DNA of 64,000 bases from Bog-756 sp963725395 (GCA_963725395.1 CAVRYH010000002.1:124001-188000); one strand, 5' to 3'; shown: positions 27,366-36,610, counted from the stretch's first letter. The notes: a model not told the origin generated them from the sequence alone. A program made the numbers and translations.

Positions 27366-28991
27366 TCAGGTCTCCTCGGGGACCAGGTCGATCGCCCCGC
27401 ACGGGCATTCCGCCACGCAAAGACCGCACCCCTTGCAGAAGTCGTAGTCGAAGGCATAGCCGCGCGGCCCGCCCAGCTTGATGACCGCGTTGTCCGGACA
27501 GACCCCGAAGCAGTTGTCGCAGTCGAAGCAGTTCCCGCACGAGAGGCAGCGTCGGGCCTCGAAGAGCGCGTTGGCCTCCGTCAGCGCCCCGACCACCTCG
27601 TCGAAGGTGTCGGCCCGCCTCGCCCGCTCCAGCTCCGGGCGCTCGGCCCGGGGGGCGTCCGCGTAGTACCAGGTGTTCAACCGGTCGAATGTGGCCAGGG
27701 CGCGACCGTCCTCGGTGGCCGGCTCGGTGCCGGACAGGAACGCGTGGATGCTCGCCGCGGCCCGCCGACCGTGGCCGATCGCCATCGTCGCCGTGCGCTG
27801 GGATGGGACCGAGTCGCCGCCCGCGAACACCCCGGGCCGTTCGGTCATCATGGTCGGGCCCACCTGGACGAGCCCGTCCTCGACCGTGACGTCGCCCGCT
27901 CCCTCGAGCAGGGAGAGATCGGTGGCCTGCCCGAGTGCGAGGACCAACGAGTCGGCGCCGAGCTCCTCGAACTCGCCGGACGGCACGGGTCGACCCTCGT
28001 CGTCGAGCCTCATCTTCTCGACCATGAGCCGGTCTCCCTCGAACCGGTCGACGGTCGAGAGCCACCGCACGGTGACGCCCTCGGCCAGGGCCTCGTCGAG
28101 CTCCTCGGCGTGGGCCGGCATGCGGTCGCGGTTCCGCCGGTACACGACGGTCGCCTCGGTGGCACCCAGCCGTCGGGCGGTCCGGGCGGCGTCGATGGCA
28201 GTGTCACCGCCCCCGTAGACGGCGACGCGCCGTCCGAGCCGCGGCGGGTCGCCCTCGGCGACGTGATGGAGGAGGTTGATGGCGTCGAGCACCCGTGCCG
28301 AGTCACCCGAGGGGATGTCGATCCGGCGGGCCAGCTGGGCACCGACCGCCAGGAAGACGGCGTCGAAGGATCCCTCCTCCTGCTCGCGCTCGATGTCCCG
28401 GACCGTGTGGTCGGCCCTCACCTCCACGTCGAGCGCGACGATGCGCCCGATCTCCGCGTCGAGGACAGGACGGGGAAGCCGGTAGGCGGGGATGCCGTAC
28501 CGCATCATCCCTCCGAGGGCCGGAGCGGAATCCACCAGGGTGACGTGATGGCCGAGTCGCCGGAGATGGTAGGTGGCACCGAGCCCGGCCGGCCCTCCCC
28601 CCACCACCAGGACGCGCTTGGTGCTGTCGGCCGGGGGGGACGGCAACGCCCAGCCCCGCTCGATGGCCAGGTCACCGAGGAACCGCTCGACGGCGTTGAT
28701 CCCGACCGCCTCGTCGAGCTGGCCCCGGTTGCACGCCGTCTCACAGGGGTGATAGCAGATGCGCCCCATCACGGCGGGGAACGGGTTGTCCTCCACCAAC
28801 CGCCGCCACGCCGTCTCGTACTCGCCGGACTCCGCCTGGTAGAGCCAACCCTGGATGTCCTCGCCCGCCGGGCAGGCGTTGTTGCACGGGGGGAGCCGCT
28901 CGACGTAGACCGGCCGGTTGGCGCGCCAGGAGCCGGTGTGGTTGGCGTGGCTCGAGCCGACGTCGAGGGTGATGGCGAACGGGAGCTCCAT
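27366..28991 (-). CDS. GltD-like FAD/NAD(P) oxidoreductase fused to a 2[4Fe-4S] ferredoxin (delta subunit)
   Basis: This is a 541-residue fusion. The N-terminal Fe-S motif PPCNNACPAGEDIQGWLYQ, with CYHPCETAC, matches the glutamate synthase small-subunit head. The FAD site is VLVVGGGPAGLGA and the NAD(P) site is VAVYGGGDTAIDAARTAR. The C-terminus carries cysteine clusters CLSCGNCFDCDNCFGVCP and CKGCGLCVAECPCGAID, as in the PorD ferredoxin subunit. Its ATG overlaps the porB stop by one base, so it is the last gene of a four-gene 2-oxoacid:ferredoxin oxidoreductase operon. The fusion would let the oxidoreductase pass electrons to or from NAD(P) directly. Confidence 0.88.
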   Translation of the reverse strand: MELPFAITLDVGSSHANHTGSWRANRPVYVERLPPCNNACPAGEDIQGWLYQAESGEYETAWRRLVEDNPFPAVMGRICYHPCETACNRGQLDEAVGINAVERFLGDLAIERGWALPSPPADSTKRVLVVGGGPAGLGATYHLRRLGHHVTLVDSAPALGGMMRYGIPAYRLPRPVLDAEIGRIVALDVEVRADHTVRDIEREQEEGSFDAVFLAVGAQLARRIDIPSGDSARVLDAINLLHHVAEGDPPRLGRRVAVYGGGDTAIDAARTARRLGATEATVVYRRNRDRMPAHAEELDEALAEGVTVRWLSTVDRFEGDRLMVEKMRLDDEGRPVPSGEFEELGADSLVLALGQATDLSLLEGAGDVTVEDGLVQVGPTMMTERPGVFAGGDSVPSQRTATMAIGHGRRAAASIHAFLSGTEPATEDGRALATFDRLNTWYYADAPRAERPELERARRADTFDEVVGALTEANALFEARRCLSCGNCFDCDNCFGVCPDNAVIKLGGPRGYAFDYDFCKGCGLCVAECPCGAIDLVPEET

Positions 28992-30019
28992 CAGGCCTCG
29001 CTCGTGGGCGTCCCGACGTCGTCGGCCGGTGGGCCGAGGAGTCCGTACTTGGCGATGTTCCGATCGGCGATGGCCTGGATGCGGGCGATGACCTCGACGT
29101 CCGGTGGATCACCGAAGAGGTGGGCGTAGCGCCCTTGGATCGAGAGGTAGTCCTCGACAGGCACTCGGTGTCGGATGGCGGACACGGCGGTGACGGTCCC
29201 GCCCTCGGCCTCGAAGACGGGGAAGAGCCCGCTCTCCACGGCCAGCCGGGCCACCCGGACCGTGTCGGACGACGCGCTGCCCCACCCGAGCGGGCAGGGT
29301 ACGAGCACGTGCAGGTAGCGGGCACCGTGGAGCTCCATCGCCCGCTCCACCTTGGCCTCGAGGTCGTGCAGGTCGGCCACGGTGGCCGTGGCCACGTAGG
29401 GGATGTCGTGGGCCATGGCGATCCGAGGGAGGTCCTTGCCCTGGCCGAAGGTGTTGCCCGGATGGGGACCCACCGCCTCGGTCGTCGCCGTGCGCGCCGC
29501 CGGGGGGGTCGCCCCGGACCGTTGTACCCCGGTGTTCATGTACGCCTCGTTGTCGTAACAGATGAAGAGCACGTCGTCATTGCGCTCGAACATCCCCGAC
29601 AGGCATCCGAAGCCGATGTCGACGGTTCCACCGTCCCCGGCCTGTCCGACCACCCGCACCTCGCCCCGACCCTTGACCCGCATCGCCGCGGCGACCCCGG
29701 TGGCCACCGCCGGTGCGTTCCCGAACAGCGAGTGCAGCCAGGCGATCCGCCAGGAGGTCTCGGGGTAAGGGGTGGAGAACACCTCGAGGCAACCGGTGGC
29801 ATTGACGGCGATGAGCTTGCCGCCGGTGGCCCGCATCGCCGCGTCGAGGGCGTAGCGGGCGCCCAGGGCCTCGCCGCACCCCTGGCAGGCCCGGTGGCCC
29901 GAGTCGAGGGAGTTGCTCCGGCCCGGATCGGACTGGACGGTTCGGTCGTGCTCGTCGACGAGGCGGTTCCCGACTGCGAAGCTCCCGGTCTGGTAGAAGC
30001 GAACCGGCTGGGATCTCAT
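28991..30019 (-). CDS. porB: 2-oxoacid:ferredoxin oxidoreductase beta subunit (PorB-like)
   Basis: This 342-residue thiamine-pyrophosphate-binding subunit starts MRSQPVRFYQTGSFAVGN. The CxxC pair lies in GHRACQGCGEALGARYAL, and the TPP motif runs from GQAGDGGTVDIGFGCLSG to YDNEAYMNTG. Two further cysteines (NATGCLE; LVPCPLGW) complete the cluster ligands expected for PorB. It decarboxylates pyruvate or a related 2-oxoacid to the acyl-CoA. The start overlaps the porA stop by 4 bp. Confidence 0.92.
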   Translation of the reverse strand: MRSQPVRFYQTGSFAVGNRLVDEHDRTVQSDPGRSNSLDSGHRACQGCGEALGARYALDAAMRATGGKLIAVNATGCLEVFSTPYPETSWRIAWLHSLFGNAPAVATGVAAAMRVKGRGEVRVVGQAGDGGTVDIGFGCLSGMFERNDDVLFICYDNEAYMNTGVQRSGATPPAARTATTEAVGPHPGNTFGQGKDLPRIAMAHDIPYVATATVADLHDLEAKVERAMELHGARYLHVLVPCPLGWGSASSDTVRVARLAVESGLFPVFEAEGGTVTAVSAIRHRVPVEDYLSIQGRYAHLFGDPPDVEVIARIQAIADRNIAKYGLLGPPADDVGTPTSEA

Positions 30020-31281
30020 GGGCGAGGACCCCCGGGTCGACCGGCCCCGGCGCCCAAGTCCCGCAGGATGTGCTCGGCCGACGGCCCCGAGCGCCAGGTG
30101 GCGGCCATGTGCGCCCGCTCCCTGTCGACGATGTCGTGGTCGAGATCGAGGAAGGTGAGGTGCGCGAGCTCGTCCCGGCAGGCTTCGGCCAACATCCCCT
30201 CCAGCGACCGCTGGGTGATGGAGCGGCCCCCGAGGCCGGCCACGACCGTGCGCAGGGTGCAGTCGGCATCGTGGGTGGCCATGGCCACGTCGGTCGAGAG
30301 CACCCCGCCGAAGCCGATGCTGAACGCCTTCTCGACGACGACGACCCGGCGGGCCCCGGCCAGGGCGTCGCGCACGGCGTCCTTCGGGAATGGACGGAAC
30401 GACGTGATCCCGACGACCCCGATGCGATCGCCCGAGTCCCGCCGGGCATCGACGGCGTCTTTGATCGTCCCGAGAACGGATCCGAGGGCCACGACCACCG
30501 TGTCGGCGTCGTCGGTGCGGTAGGAGTGGAGCAGGCCACCACTCCTTCGTCCGAAGGCTTCCTCGAACTCGGAGGCGAGATCGGGGATCAGCTCGAGCGC
30601 GTCGAGCTGACGGAGGTGGGCGAGGTACCGGACCTCCTCGAACGCCTCGGGTCCCACCATCGCCCCGATCGACACGGGGTCGTCGGGGTCGACAACCTGG
30701 CGGGGCTCGTAGGGCGGCAGGTACGAATCGACCGAGGCCTGGTCGGGAACGTCGACCGCTTCGACCGCATGGGTCAGGATGAAGCCGTCCATGCACACCA
30801 TCACCGGGAGGGACAGCTGTTCGGCCAGGCGGAAGGCCTGGACGTGCAGGTCGGCGGCCTCCTGATTGGTCTCGGCGAACAGTTGGATCCAGCCGGCGTC
30901 GCGCACCGCCATGGCGTCACTGTGGTCGTTCCAGATGTTGATCGGCGCCCCGATCGCCCGGTTGGCCAGGGTCATGACCACCGGCAGGCCGAGGCCCGCC
31001 GCGTTGTAGACCGCTTCGATCATGAACAACAGACCCTGGCTGGCGGTAGCCGTGTAGGCACGTGCCCCCGCCGCCGAGGCGCCGATGGACACGGACATGG
31101 CGGCGAACTCGGACTCAACGTTGATGAACTCGCACGGTGCCAGCGTCCCGGTCTTCACCATGCCGCCGATGGCCTCGATGATGTGGGTCTGAGGGGAGAT
31201 CGGGTAGGCGCAGACCACCTCGGGCCGGCAATGGGCCACCGTCTCGGCCACCGCGCGCGACCCCTCAATCTGGCGCAGCAC
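30016..31281 (-). CDS. porA: 2-oxoacid:ferredoxin oxidoreductase alpha subunit (PorA-like)
   Basis: This is a 421-residue subunit with the pyrimidine-binding domain (VCAYPISPQTHIIEAIGGMV), the central EAVYNAAGLGLPVVMTLANR region and a C-terminal domain II (VVVALGSVLGTIKDAVDARR; IGVVGITSFRPFPKDAV). Length fits PorA/VorA. It overlaps porC by 17 bp and porB by 4 bp. Substrate (pyruvate or branched 2-oxoacid) cannot be fixed from sequence alone. Confidence 0.92.
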   Translation of the reverse strand: MLRQIEGSRAVAETVAHCRPEVVCAYPISPQTHIIEAIGGMVKTGTLAPCEFINVESEFAAMSVSIGASAAGARAYTATASQGLLFMIEAVYNAAGLGLPVVMTLANRAIGAPINIWNDHSDAMAVRDAGWIQLFAETNQEAADLHVQAFRLAEQLSLPVMVCMDGFILTHAVEAVDVPDQASVDSYLPPYEPRQVVDPDDPVSIGAMVGPEAFEEVRYLAHLRQLDALELIPDLASEFEEAFGRRSGGLLHSYRTDDADTVVVALGSVLGTIKDAVDARRDSGDRIGVVGITSFRPFPKDAVRDALAGARRVVVVEKAFSIGFGGVLSTDVAMATHDADCTLRTVVAGLGGRSITQRSLEGMLAEACRDELAHLTFLDLDHDIVDRERAHMAATWRSGPSAEHILRDLGAGAGRPGGPRP

Positions 31282-31867
31282 TGGCGTTCTCGAGGATGGC
31301 GTTGGTCACGTACCGGAATGCTGCAGTCGCCGCGGCGACGTTGCGCTCGCCGACGGCACCGGGGAACCGCTGACGGATGGCCTGGTCGACCGAGTCGAGG
31401 CTGAGCAACCCGGTGAGGGCAGCGAAGCCGGCGATCAGCGCCGCGTTCGGAACGGGCCGGCCGAGCTGCTCGAGGGCGATGTCGGTCGCCGGGCAGTTGG
31501 CCAGGTGGGCAGCCGGCAGGCGGCCGCTCACCGAACCGAGGCCCAGCTCCTCGAAGGTGCGGGACGTGTTGACCAGGAGGTAACCCGCCGGTGAGATCCC
31601 CGAGAACAGGTCGACCTGGTGGATCAGGCTGACGTCCTGGACGATCAGGGCATCGGGCTCCATCACCGGTTCCCGCGTCCGGATGGGCTTCTCGTCGATG
31701 CGGCAGTAGGAGACCACCGGCGCCCCCATGCGCTCGGAGCCGAAACTCGGGAAGGCCTGGGCATAGCGACCCTGGTCGAAGGCGGCCACGGCCAGGAGCT
31801 CCGCGGCGGTGACCACCCCTTGCCCGCCTCGGCCGTGGATCCGGATCTGGAACATGGTGGTGGCCAC
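31265..31867 (-). CDS. porC: 2-oxoacid:ferredoxin oxidoreductase gamma subunit (PorC-like)
   Basis: This is a 200-residue subunit. The signature FQIRIHGRGGQGVVTAAELL is near-perfect, and it continues with PSFGSERMGAPVVSYCRI and LINTSRTFEEL-type strands. It is the first gene of the porCAB-delta operon. ATG at 31867 gives MATTMFQIR; the second ATG (MFQIR) is equally possible. No DosR-type box precedes it, unlike the genes to its right. Confidence 0.9.
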   Translation of the reverse strand: MATTMFQIRIHGRGGQGVVTAAELLAVAAFDQGRYAQAFPSFGSERMGAPVVSYCRIDEKPIRTREPVMEPDALIVQDVSLIHQVDLFSGISPAGYLLVNTSRTFEELGLGSVSGRLPAAHLANCPATDIALEQLGRPVPNAALIAGFAALTGLLSLDSVDQAIRQRFPGAVGERNVAAATAAFRYVTNAILENASAAPD

Positions 31868-31883
31868 TGACGCGTGGACGGAG

Positions 31884-32897
31884 CTAGCGGGTCGCCGTGG
31901 CGCCGACGATGGCCGCCAGATCGGCGAGGCGGCTGGAGTAGCCGGTCTCGTTGTCGTACCAACCGAGCACCTTCACGAGGTGGCCGTGGGCCATGGTGAG
32001 CTCCGAGTCGAACGTGCAGGACGCCGGTGAACCGACGATGTCCGAGGACACCAGCGGATCTTCGGAGTACTCGAGGAGACCGGCCAACCGTCCGCGCTCG
32101 GACGCGGCGCGGAAGGCCCCGTTGATGTCGGCCACGGTCACCTCGGTGCCGACGTTGGCCACGAGATCCACGATGGACGCATCCGGGACGGGCACCCGCA
32201 GGGCCAGGCCGTCCAGGGAGCCGGCGACGCCCGGGATCACGAGGCCCGTGGCCCGGGCCGCACCGGTGGTGGTGGGAATGATGTTGATGGCGGCACCCCG
32301 TGACCGACGCGGGTCCTTGTGGAGGGAGTCGACGACCGGCTGGTCGCCCGTGTACGCGTGGACGGTCGTCATGAACCCGTCCTCCAGGCCGAAGCCGTCG
32401 TCGAGGACCTTGACCATCACCGCCAGGCAGTTGGTCGTGCACGATGCGTTCGAGATGACGAAATCCGTGGCCGGGTCGAACTCGTCCTCGTTGATCCCGA
32501 CGACGAAGGTGGCATCGGGGTCCTCGGCCGGTGCCGAGATCACCACGCGTTTTGCGCCGGCCTCCAGATGGCCCGAGGCCTTGGCCCGGGTACGGTTCCT
32601 TCCGGTCGACTCGACGACGACGTCGATACCCAGCTCGTCCCAGGGGAGTGCTTTGGGCTGGGGCTCGGCCAGCATGGCGATCCGGTGCCCGCCGACCACC
32701 ATCGTGTCGCCCTCGACGCCCACCGGTTCGGGGTACCGCCCGTGGACCGAGTCGCGGGCGAACAGACGGGCCAGTGCCTCGGGGGCGCCCAGGTCGTTGA
32801 TGGCCACCACTTCGAGACCGCTCGAGCCGGCGAGTGCCGCACGTAGGAGCGAACGCCCGGTCCTCCCGAACCCATTGATTGCCACCCGTACGGCCAT
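31884..32897 (-). CDS. gap: type I glyceraldehyde-3-phosphate dehydrogenase
   Basis: This 337-residue glycolytic enzyme has the NAD-binding start MAVRVAINGFGRTGRSLLRA, the catalytic cysteine in SNASCTTNCLAVMVK, the phosphate site TGAARATGLVIP and WYDNETGYSSR near the end. ATG at 32897 is preferred; the in-frame extension to 32975 crosses promoter DNA. Differences from the commonest GAPDHs (GRTGR for GRIGR, AHGHLVKV) suggest a secondary isozyme. A strong DosR-type box and -10 lie 43-86 bp upstream, so it is probably induced under hypoxia. Confidence 0.93.
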   Translation of the reverse strand: MAVRVAINGFGRTGRSLLRAALAGSSGLEVVAINDLGAPEALARLFARDSVHGRYPEPVGVEGDTMVVGGHRIAMLAEPQPKALPWDELGIDVVVESTGRNRTRAKASGHLEAGAKRVVISAPAEDPDATFVVGINEDEFDPATDFVISNASCTTNCLAVMVKVLDDGFGLEDGFMTTVHAYTGDQPVVDSLHKDPRRSRGAAINIIPTTTGAARATGLVIPGVAGSLDGLALRVPVPDASIVDLVANVGTEVTVADINGAFRAASERGRLAGLLEYSEDPLVSSDIVGSPASCTFDSELTMAHGHLVKVLGWYDNETGYSSRLADLAAIVGATATR

Positions 32898-32939
32898 CGG
32901 TGCTCCCTTCTCGTGCGGTCCTGGTGACCCCTTGCCTCC

Positions 32940-32983
32940 ATCGTGGGTCCCGCCGGTCCGTGTGGGTAGGGCCAAACGTCCCC
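32940..32983 (-). promoter_or_regulatory. DosR-type box and -10 upstream of gap
   Basis: On the minus strand GGGGACGTTTGGCCCTA (32983-32967) is followed after 21 nt by CACGAT (32945-32940). It matches the known DevR/DosR consensus GGGACTTNNGGCCCT. The start codon of gap is 42 nt beyond the hexamer. Confidence 0.82.
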
Positions 32984-33078
32984 TGTCGGCAGCACTCGGG
33001 TCCGAGATGGGCGCTGGAAGACCGGCGACGGGGTTGGCCAGGCCGGCTGGTTACGGTGCGGTCAGGCCACGGTCGCAA

Positions 33079-34077
33079 TCAGCCCACGGTCAACTGCCGA
33101 GCCACGGCGAGCAGGGCGGCAGGCACCGGGCGGGGTCCGGCCGCCACCTCGTCGAGTGGGACGAGGCTCACGTCCTCGGAGGCCGCGGAGACCAGACGCC
33201 GGAACGATCCTTTGCGGGCGGCCTCGACAGCGGCGACTCCAAACCGCGTGGCCAGCAGCCGATCGGAGGCGATGGGGGGACCGCCGCGTTGGGTGTGCCC
33301 CAGCACGGTGAGCCGGGTCTCGTAGCCGGTCAGTTCGGCCAGCCCGTCCGATGCCAGCATGCCCGGTGATCGGTCACCGGTCGCCGCGGTGTGCAGGAAG
33401 CGGGCCCCTTCGGCGACCACCACCACCGACGACGAGGACCCCTGATTGTGGCGTCGCCTGATGGCCTCGGCCAGCTCGTCGAGATCGATCGGTTCCTCGG
33501 GAAGGCACATGGCGTCGGCGCCGGCGGCCAGTCCGGCCGAGATCGCCAGCCATCCCGTGGTGCGGCCCATCACCTCGACGACCATGAGCCGGTCGTGGCT
33601 CTCGCCCGTGGTGTGGACGCGGTCGATCGCTTCGGACACGGTGGCCATCGCGGTGTCGAAGCCGATGCACCGCTTGGTGCCACTCACGTCGTTGTCGATC
33701 GTCTTGGGGATGCCGATGACCGGCACGCCGAGTTCGGCGAGCTTGAGGGCGGCGCCGAGGGTCCCGTCGCCCCCGAGGACGATCAGGGCATCGATGCGCA
33801 ACTCCTCGAGCGTGGCGGTAGCCGCCGACAGTCCGCCCTCGTGGAGGTCGGGATGGTACCGGGCGGTGCCGAGGATGGTGCCCCCCTGCTGGAGGATCCC
33901 TTTCGTCTCGTCCGCCGTGAGCGGCCACGCCTCGCGCTCGACGACCCCCCGCCATCCGTGGCGGAACCCCACCACCTCGTCACCGTCGGTGGCCGCCACC
34001 CTCACGACGGCTCGAATTGCCGCATTGAGACCGGGGCAGTCCCCGCCCCCAGTGAGCAGCCCGATCCGCATGGTCAT
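33079..34077 (-). CDS. pfkA: 6-phosphofructokinase
   Basis: This is a 332-residue PfkA-family enzyme. Features are MRIGLLTGGGDCPGLNAAIR, GGTILGTARYHPDL, VLGGDGTLGAALKL, PKTIDNDVSGT, MGRTTGWLA and VLGHTQRGGPP. Gly in GGDGT with Lys in PKTIDND matches the actinomycete clade of ATP-dependent enzymes rather than PPi-dependent ones, which have Asp at the first position. It phosphorylates fructose 6-phosphate. The start overlaps the CoA-transferase stop by 4 bp, so the two are coupled. Confidence 0.93.
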   Translation of the reverse strand: MTMRIGLLTGGGDCPGLNAAIRAVVRVAATDGDEVVGFRHGWRGVVEREAWPLTADETKGILQQGGTILGTARYHPDLHEGGLSAATATLEELRIDALIVLGGDGTLGAALKLAELGVPVIGIPKTIDNDVSGTKRCIGFDTAMATVSEAIDRVHTTGESHDRLMVVEVMGRTTGWLAISAGLAAGADAMCLPEEPIDLDELAEAIRRRHNQGSSSSVVVVAEGARFLHTAATGDRSPGMLASDGLAELTGYETRLTVLGHTQRGGPPIASDRLLATRFGVAAVEAARKGSFRRLVSAASEDVSLVPLDEVAAGPRPVPAALLAVARQLTVG

Positions 34078-35348
34078 GCCGGTTCCCTCCTGAATCGATC
34101 GTCGGTACCGCGGGGTCCGCGGAGGAGCCCCAGGGTACGGGCTGCGTCGGCCAGATGGTCACGGGCCCGGGGATCGGCGACCCGCTCGATGATCAATCGG
34201 GTCTGGGCCCGTTCGGACCGGCCGAAGAGCTCGGCACACCCGTGCTCGCTGATCATCGCCGTGTGCTGGAAGGAGGACACCGGGTTGCTGAGGAGTGGTA
34301 CGACGGCCGACGTGTCGGTCTTGTCGTGCCACGAACGCAGGGCCACGAGGGCGTGCCCGCCCGACGAGTGAAGCGCCCCGGCGACGAAGTCCGGCTGACC
34401 GCCGAATCCCGAGTAGATGGCACCCTGGATGAACATGGCGTTGGCCTGGGCGAACAGGTCGACCTGCAGGGCGGTGTTGACCGAGAGCATGCCGGGGTGG
34501 GCGGCGATCCGGTCGGGGCTGTTGATGATCTCGGTCCGTCCCATCTGCAGGCGGGGGTTGAGATGGGCCCAGTCGTAGAGCTCGGGTGAACCGAAGAGGA
34601 ACGAGGCCCTGATGGACCGGTCGGCATCGAGCGCGCCGGCCTGCTCGAGCCTCATGGCGCTGTCGCTGATCATTTCGGACCATATGCCGAGATTCCGGCG
34701 CGGGATCAGCTCGGCCGCGGCGACCTCGGGGATCTCCCCGATGCCCAACTGCACGGTCGCCCCGTCGTCGGCGAAGCGTGCGACCTGGGATCCGATGGCG
34801 CGCTCGGCCGCACCGGCAACATGGGGGCTCGCCACCTTCAGGGGTTCGTCGACCTCGACGGCGAGATCGACCCACTCGACCGGTACCTCACCGTCGCCGA
34901 AGGTGTAGGGCATGTTGGGGTTCATCTGGGCCACGATGAGTCCGCCCCGCGATCGCGCCCGCTCGATGGCCGCCGGGAGGAGGTTGACCTCGATCCCCAA
35001 CGACACCTTGCCGTCCCTGGGCACCGACGTGTGGACGAGGACGGCGTCGACGGGTCGGGTGGTGTCGAACAGACGGGGAACGAGTGACAACCTCATCGGG
35101 AGGTAGTCGAGCTCCGGGTCGTGACGCATGCCCGGCCCGACGAACGGGGTCTCGTTGATGAACCCGGGGTGCCGCGGCCAATCGGGTTGCGCGTTGATGG
35201 TGAAGAGCCGGCAATGCTCGCGGGCCGTCCCGAGGGCATCGAGGAGGACCATCGGACTGGCGAAGTTCCCTGACACCACGATACGCGGCTCACTACCGGG
35301 CAGCGCGGCCAGTTCGTCTGCCAGTGCCCGCTCAGAAACGTGCCTCAC
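34074..35348 (-). CDS. acetyl-CoA hydrolase/transferase family protein
   Basis: This is a 424-residue class I CoA-transferase of the Cat1/4-hydroxybutyrate CoA-transferase type. Visible regions are VVSGNFASPMVLLDAL, VPRDGKVSLGIEVNL, QLGIGEIPEVAAAELI, GIWSEMISDSAMRLEQAG (catalytic Glu region), QVDLFAQANAMFIQGAIYSG-type G-rich loop and GALHSSGGHALVALRSW. It moves CoA between acetate and another acid or hydrolyses acetyl-CoA, which could make acetate and save ATP during fermentation. pfkA follows with a 4-bp overlap. A DosR-type promoter lies 163-206 bp upstream. Confidence 0.88.
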   Translation of the reverse strand: MRHVSERALADELAALPGSEPRIVVSGNFASPMVLLDALGTAREHCRLFTINAQPDWPRHPGFINETPFVGPGMRHDPELDYLPMRLSLVPRLFDTTRPVDAVLVHTSVPRDGKVSLGIEVNLLPAAIERARSRGGLIVAQMNPNMPYTFGDGEVPVEWVDLAVEVDEPLKVASPHVAGAAERAIGSQVARFADDGATVQLGIGEIPEVAAAELIPRRNLGIWSEMISDSAMRLEQAGALDADRSIRASFLFGSPELYDWAHLNPRLQMGRTEIINSPDRIAAHPGMLSVNTALQVDLFAQANAMFIQGAIYSGFGGQPDFVAGALHSSGGHALVALRSWHDKTDTSAVVPLLSNPVSSFQHTAMISEHGCAELFGRSERAQTRLIIERVADPRARDHLADAARTLGLLRGPRGTDDRFRREPA

Positions 35349-35510
35349 CCGATCGGGAGCTCCCGGGCAGGAGCGCCACCGGTCGGATGCGTGGTGCTCA
35401 CCAAGGCCGGCACACGGTTCCGTTCGAGCCTGTCCGCACGGTGCTTGCTCCTCTCCTGCCCGCCGGGCCCTCCCGTGCGGTGCGAACGCCGATATCCATC
35501 CCTCGCCCCA

Positions 35511-35554
35511 AGTTTCCGTGCTCGGGCCTGTCGACCACTAGGGCCGAAAGTCAT
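35511..35554 (-). promoter_or_regulatory. DosR-type box and -10 upstream of the CoA-transferase-pfkA unit
   Basis: On the minus strand ATGACTTTCGGCCCTA (35554-35539) is followed after 22 nt by GAAACT (35516-35511). Orientation points to the CoA-transferase gene, with a leader of about 160 nt. The phosphate transporter begins 57 bp away on the other side and may share the site. Confidence 0.7.
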
Positions 35555-35611
35555 CGGGTCTGGGCGTCCGGGCAGCGCCGTGGGTCCGGAGCGCCATGGG
35601 ATGATCGGGCC

Positions 35612-36610
35612 GTGCTCTGGGTCGTGCTAGTGCTCGCTGCCGCTTTCGGGATCGTGAACGGCATCCACGACGCCGGCAACGCCGTCGCCGCCCCGGTCGT
35701 GACCGGTGCGTTGCGTCCCGGCCCGGCCGTGGTGCTCGCCGCCGTCTTCCACGTGGTCGGCGCCCTGGTGTTGGGCACTGCCGTTGCCGCCACGATCGCC
35801 GGGATCATCCGGGTCCCCGAGGATCAGATGCTCGAGGTGCTGGGTGCCGCCGTCCTGGGTGCGCTGGTGTGGAACCTGGTCACCCTGTGGTGGGGCCTGC
35901 CGTGCAGCTCCGGACACTGCCTGGTCGGCGCCCTGGCCGGCGCGGCCTTCGCCCGGGGTGGCGTGGACGCCGTGCACTGGGGCGGACTCGACGGTCTCCG
36001 CCCCGAGGGCGTCTTCGGCTCACTCCTCTGGCTCCTCTTCTCGTCGGCCCTCGCGGTGCCGGTGGCGATGATGGGCATCCGCGCCGCCCGTCGGACCCTC
36101 CGACGTGCCTCGCGGGCCATGGAGGGTCCCGTCCGGAACGGGGAGGTAGTGACCTCGGCAGGGTTGGCGTTCGCCCACGGGTCCAACGATGCGCAGAAGA
36201 CCATGGGCCTGATCACGGCGGCGCTCGTTGCCGGTGGGCGTCTCTCGCACTTCGACGTGCCGTTCTGGGTGGCGTTGGTCTCCGCCCTGTTGCTGACCTT
36301 TGGAACCCTGCTCGGAGGATGGAGGGTGGTGCGCACGCTGGGCAGGCGGATCTACCGCCTGCGGGCCCTGGACGGATTGGTCAGCCAGGGGGCGTCGGGC
36401 GTGATCGTCTTCGCCGCCTCGGTGGCCGGTGCCCCGGTGAGCACGACCGACGTCGTGGCGCCGGCCGTGGTCGGTGTGGGGAGCGGCGAGCGGTGGCGCC
36501 ACGTTCGCTGGTCCGTCGTGGGGGAGATCGGGTTGGCGTGGCTGGTCACCCTGCCAGTGAGCGCCATACTGGGGGCCTTGTTTCTCGTGCTCTGGAGGTG
36601 GTTGGGATGA
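35612..36610 (+). CDS. pit: inorganic phosphate transporter, PiT family
   Basis: This is a permease of about 332 residues. Both copies of the PiT signature are visible: GIVNGIHDAGNAVAAPVVTG at the N-terminus and LAFAHGSNDAQKTMGLITAA in the second half, with PCSSGHCLVGALAGAAFARG between. About nine to ten membrane segments are present. GTG at 35612 starts the protein (VLWVVLVLAAAFG); the frame stays open upstream, but those residues are not protein-like. Its stop overlaps the next gene by 4 bp (ATGA), and that partner is a PhoU-like DUF47 protein, the usual Pit partner. Confidence 0.92.
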   Translation: MLWVVLVLAAAFGIVNGIHDAGNAVAAPVVTGALRPGPAVVLAAVFHVVGALVLGTAVAATIAGIIRVPEDQMLEVLGAAVLGALVWNLVTLWWGLPCSSGHCLVGALAGAAFARGGVDAVHWGGLDGLRPEGVFGSLLWLLFSSALAVPVAMMGIRAARRTLRRASRAMEGPVRNGEVVTSAGLAFAHGSNDAQKTMGLITAALVAGGRLSHFDVPFWVALVSALLLTFGTLLGGWRVVRTLGRRIYRLRALDGLVSQGASGVIVFAASVAGAPVSTTDVVAPAVVGVGSGERWRHVRWSVVGEIGLAWLVTLPVSAILGALFLVLWRWLG

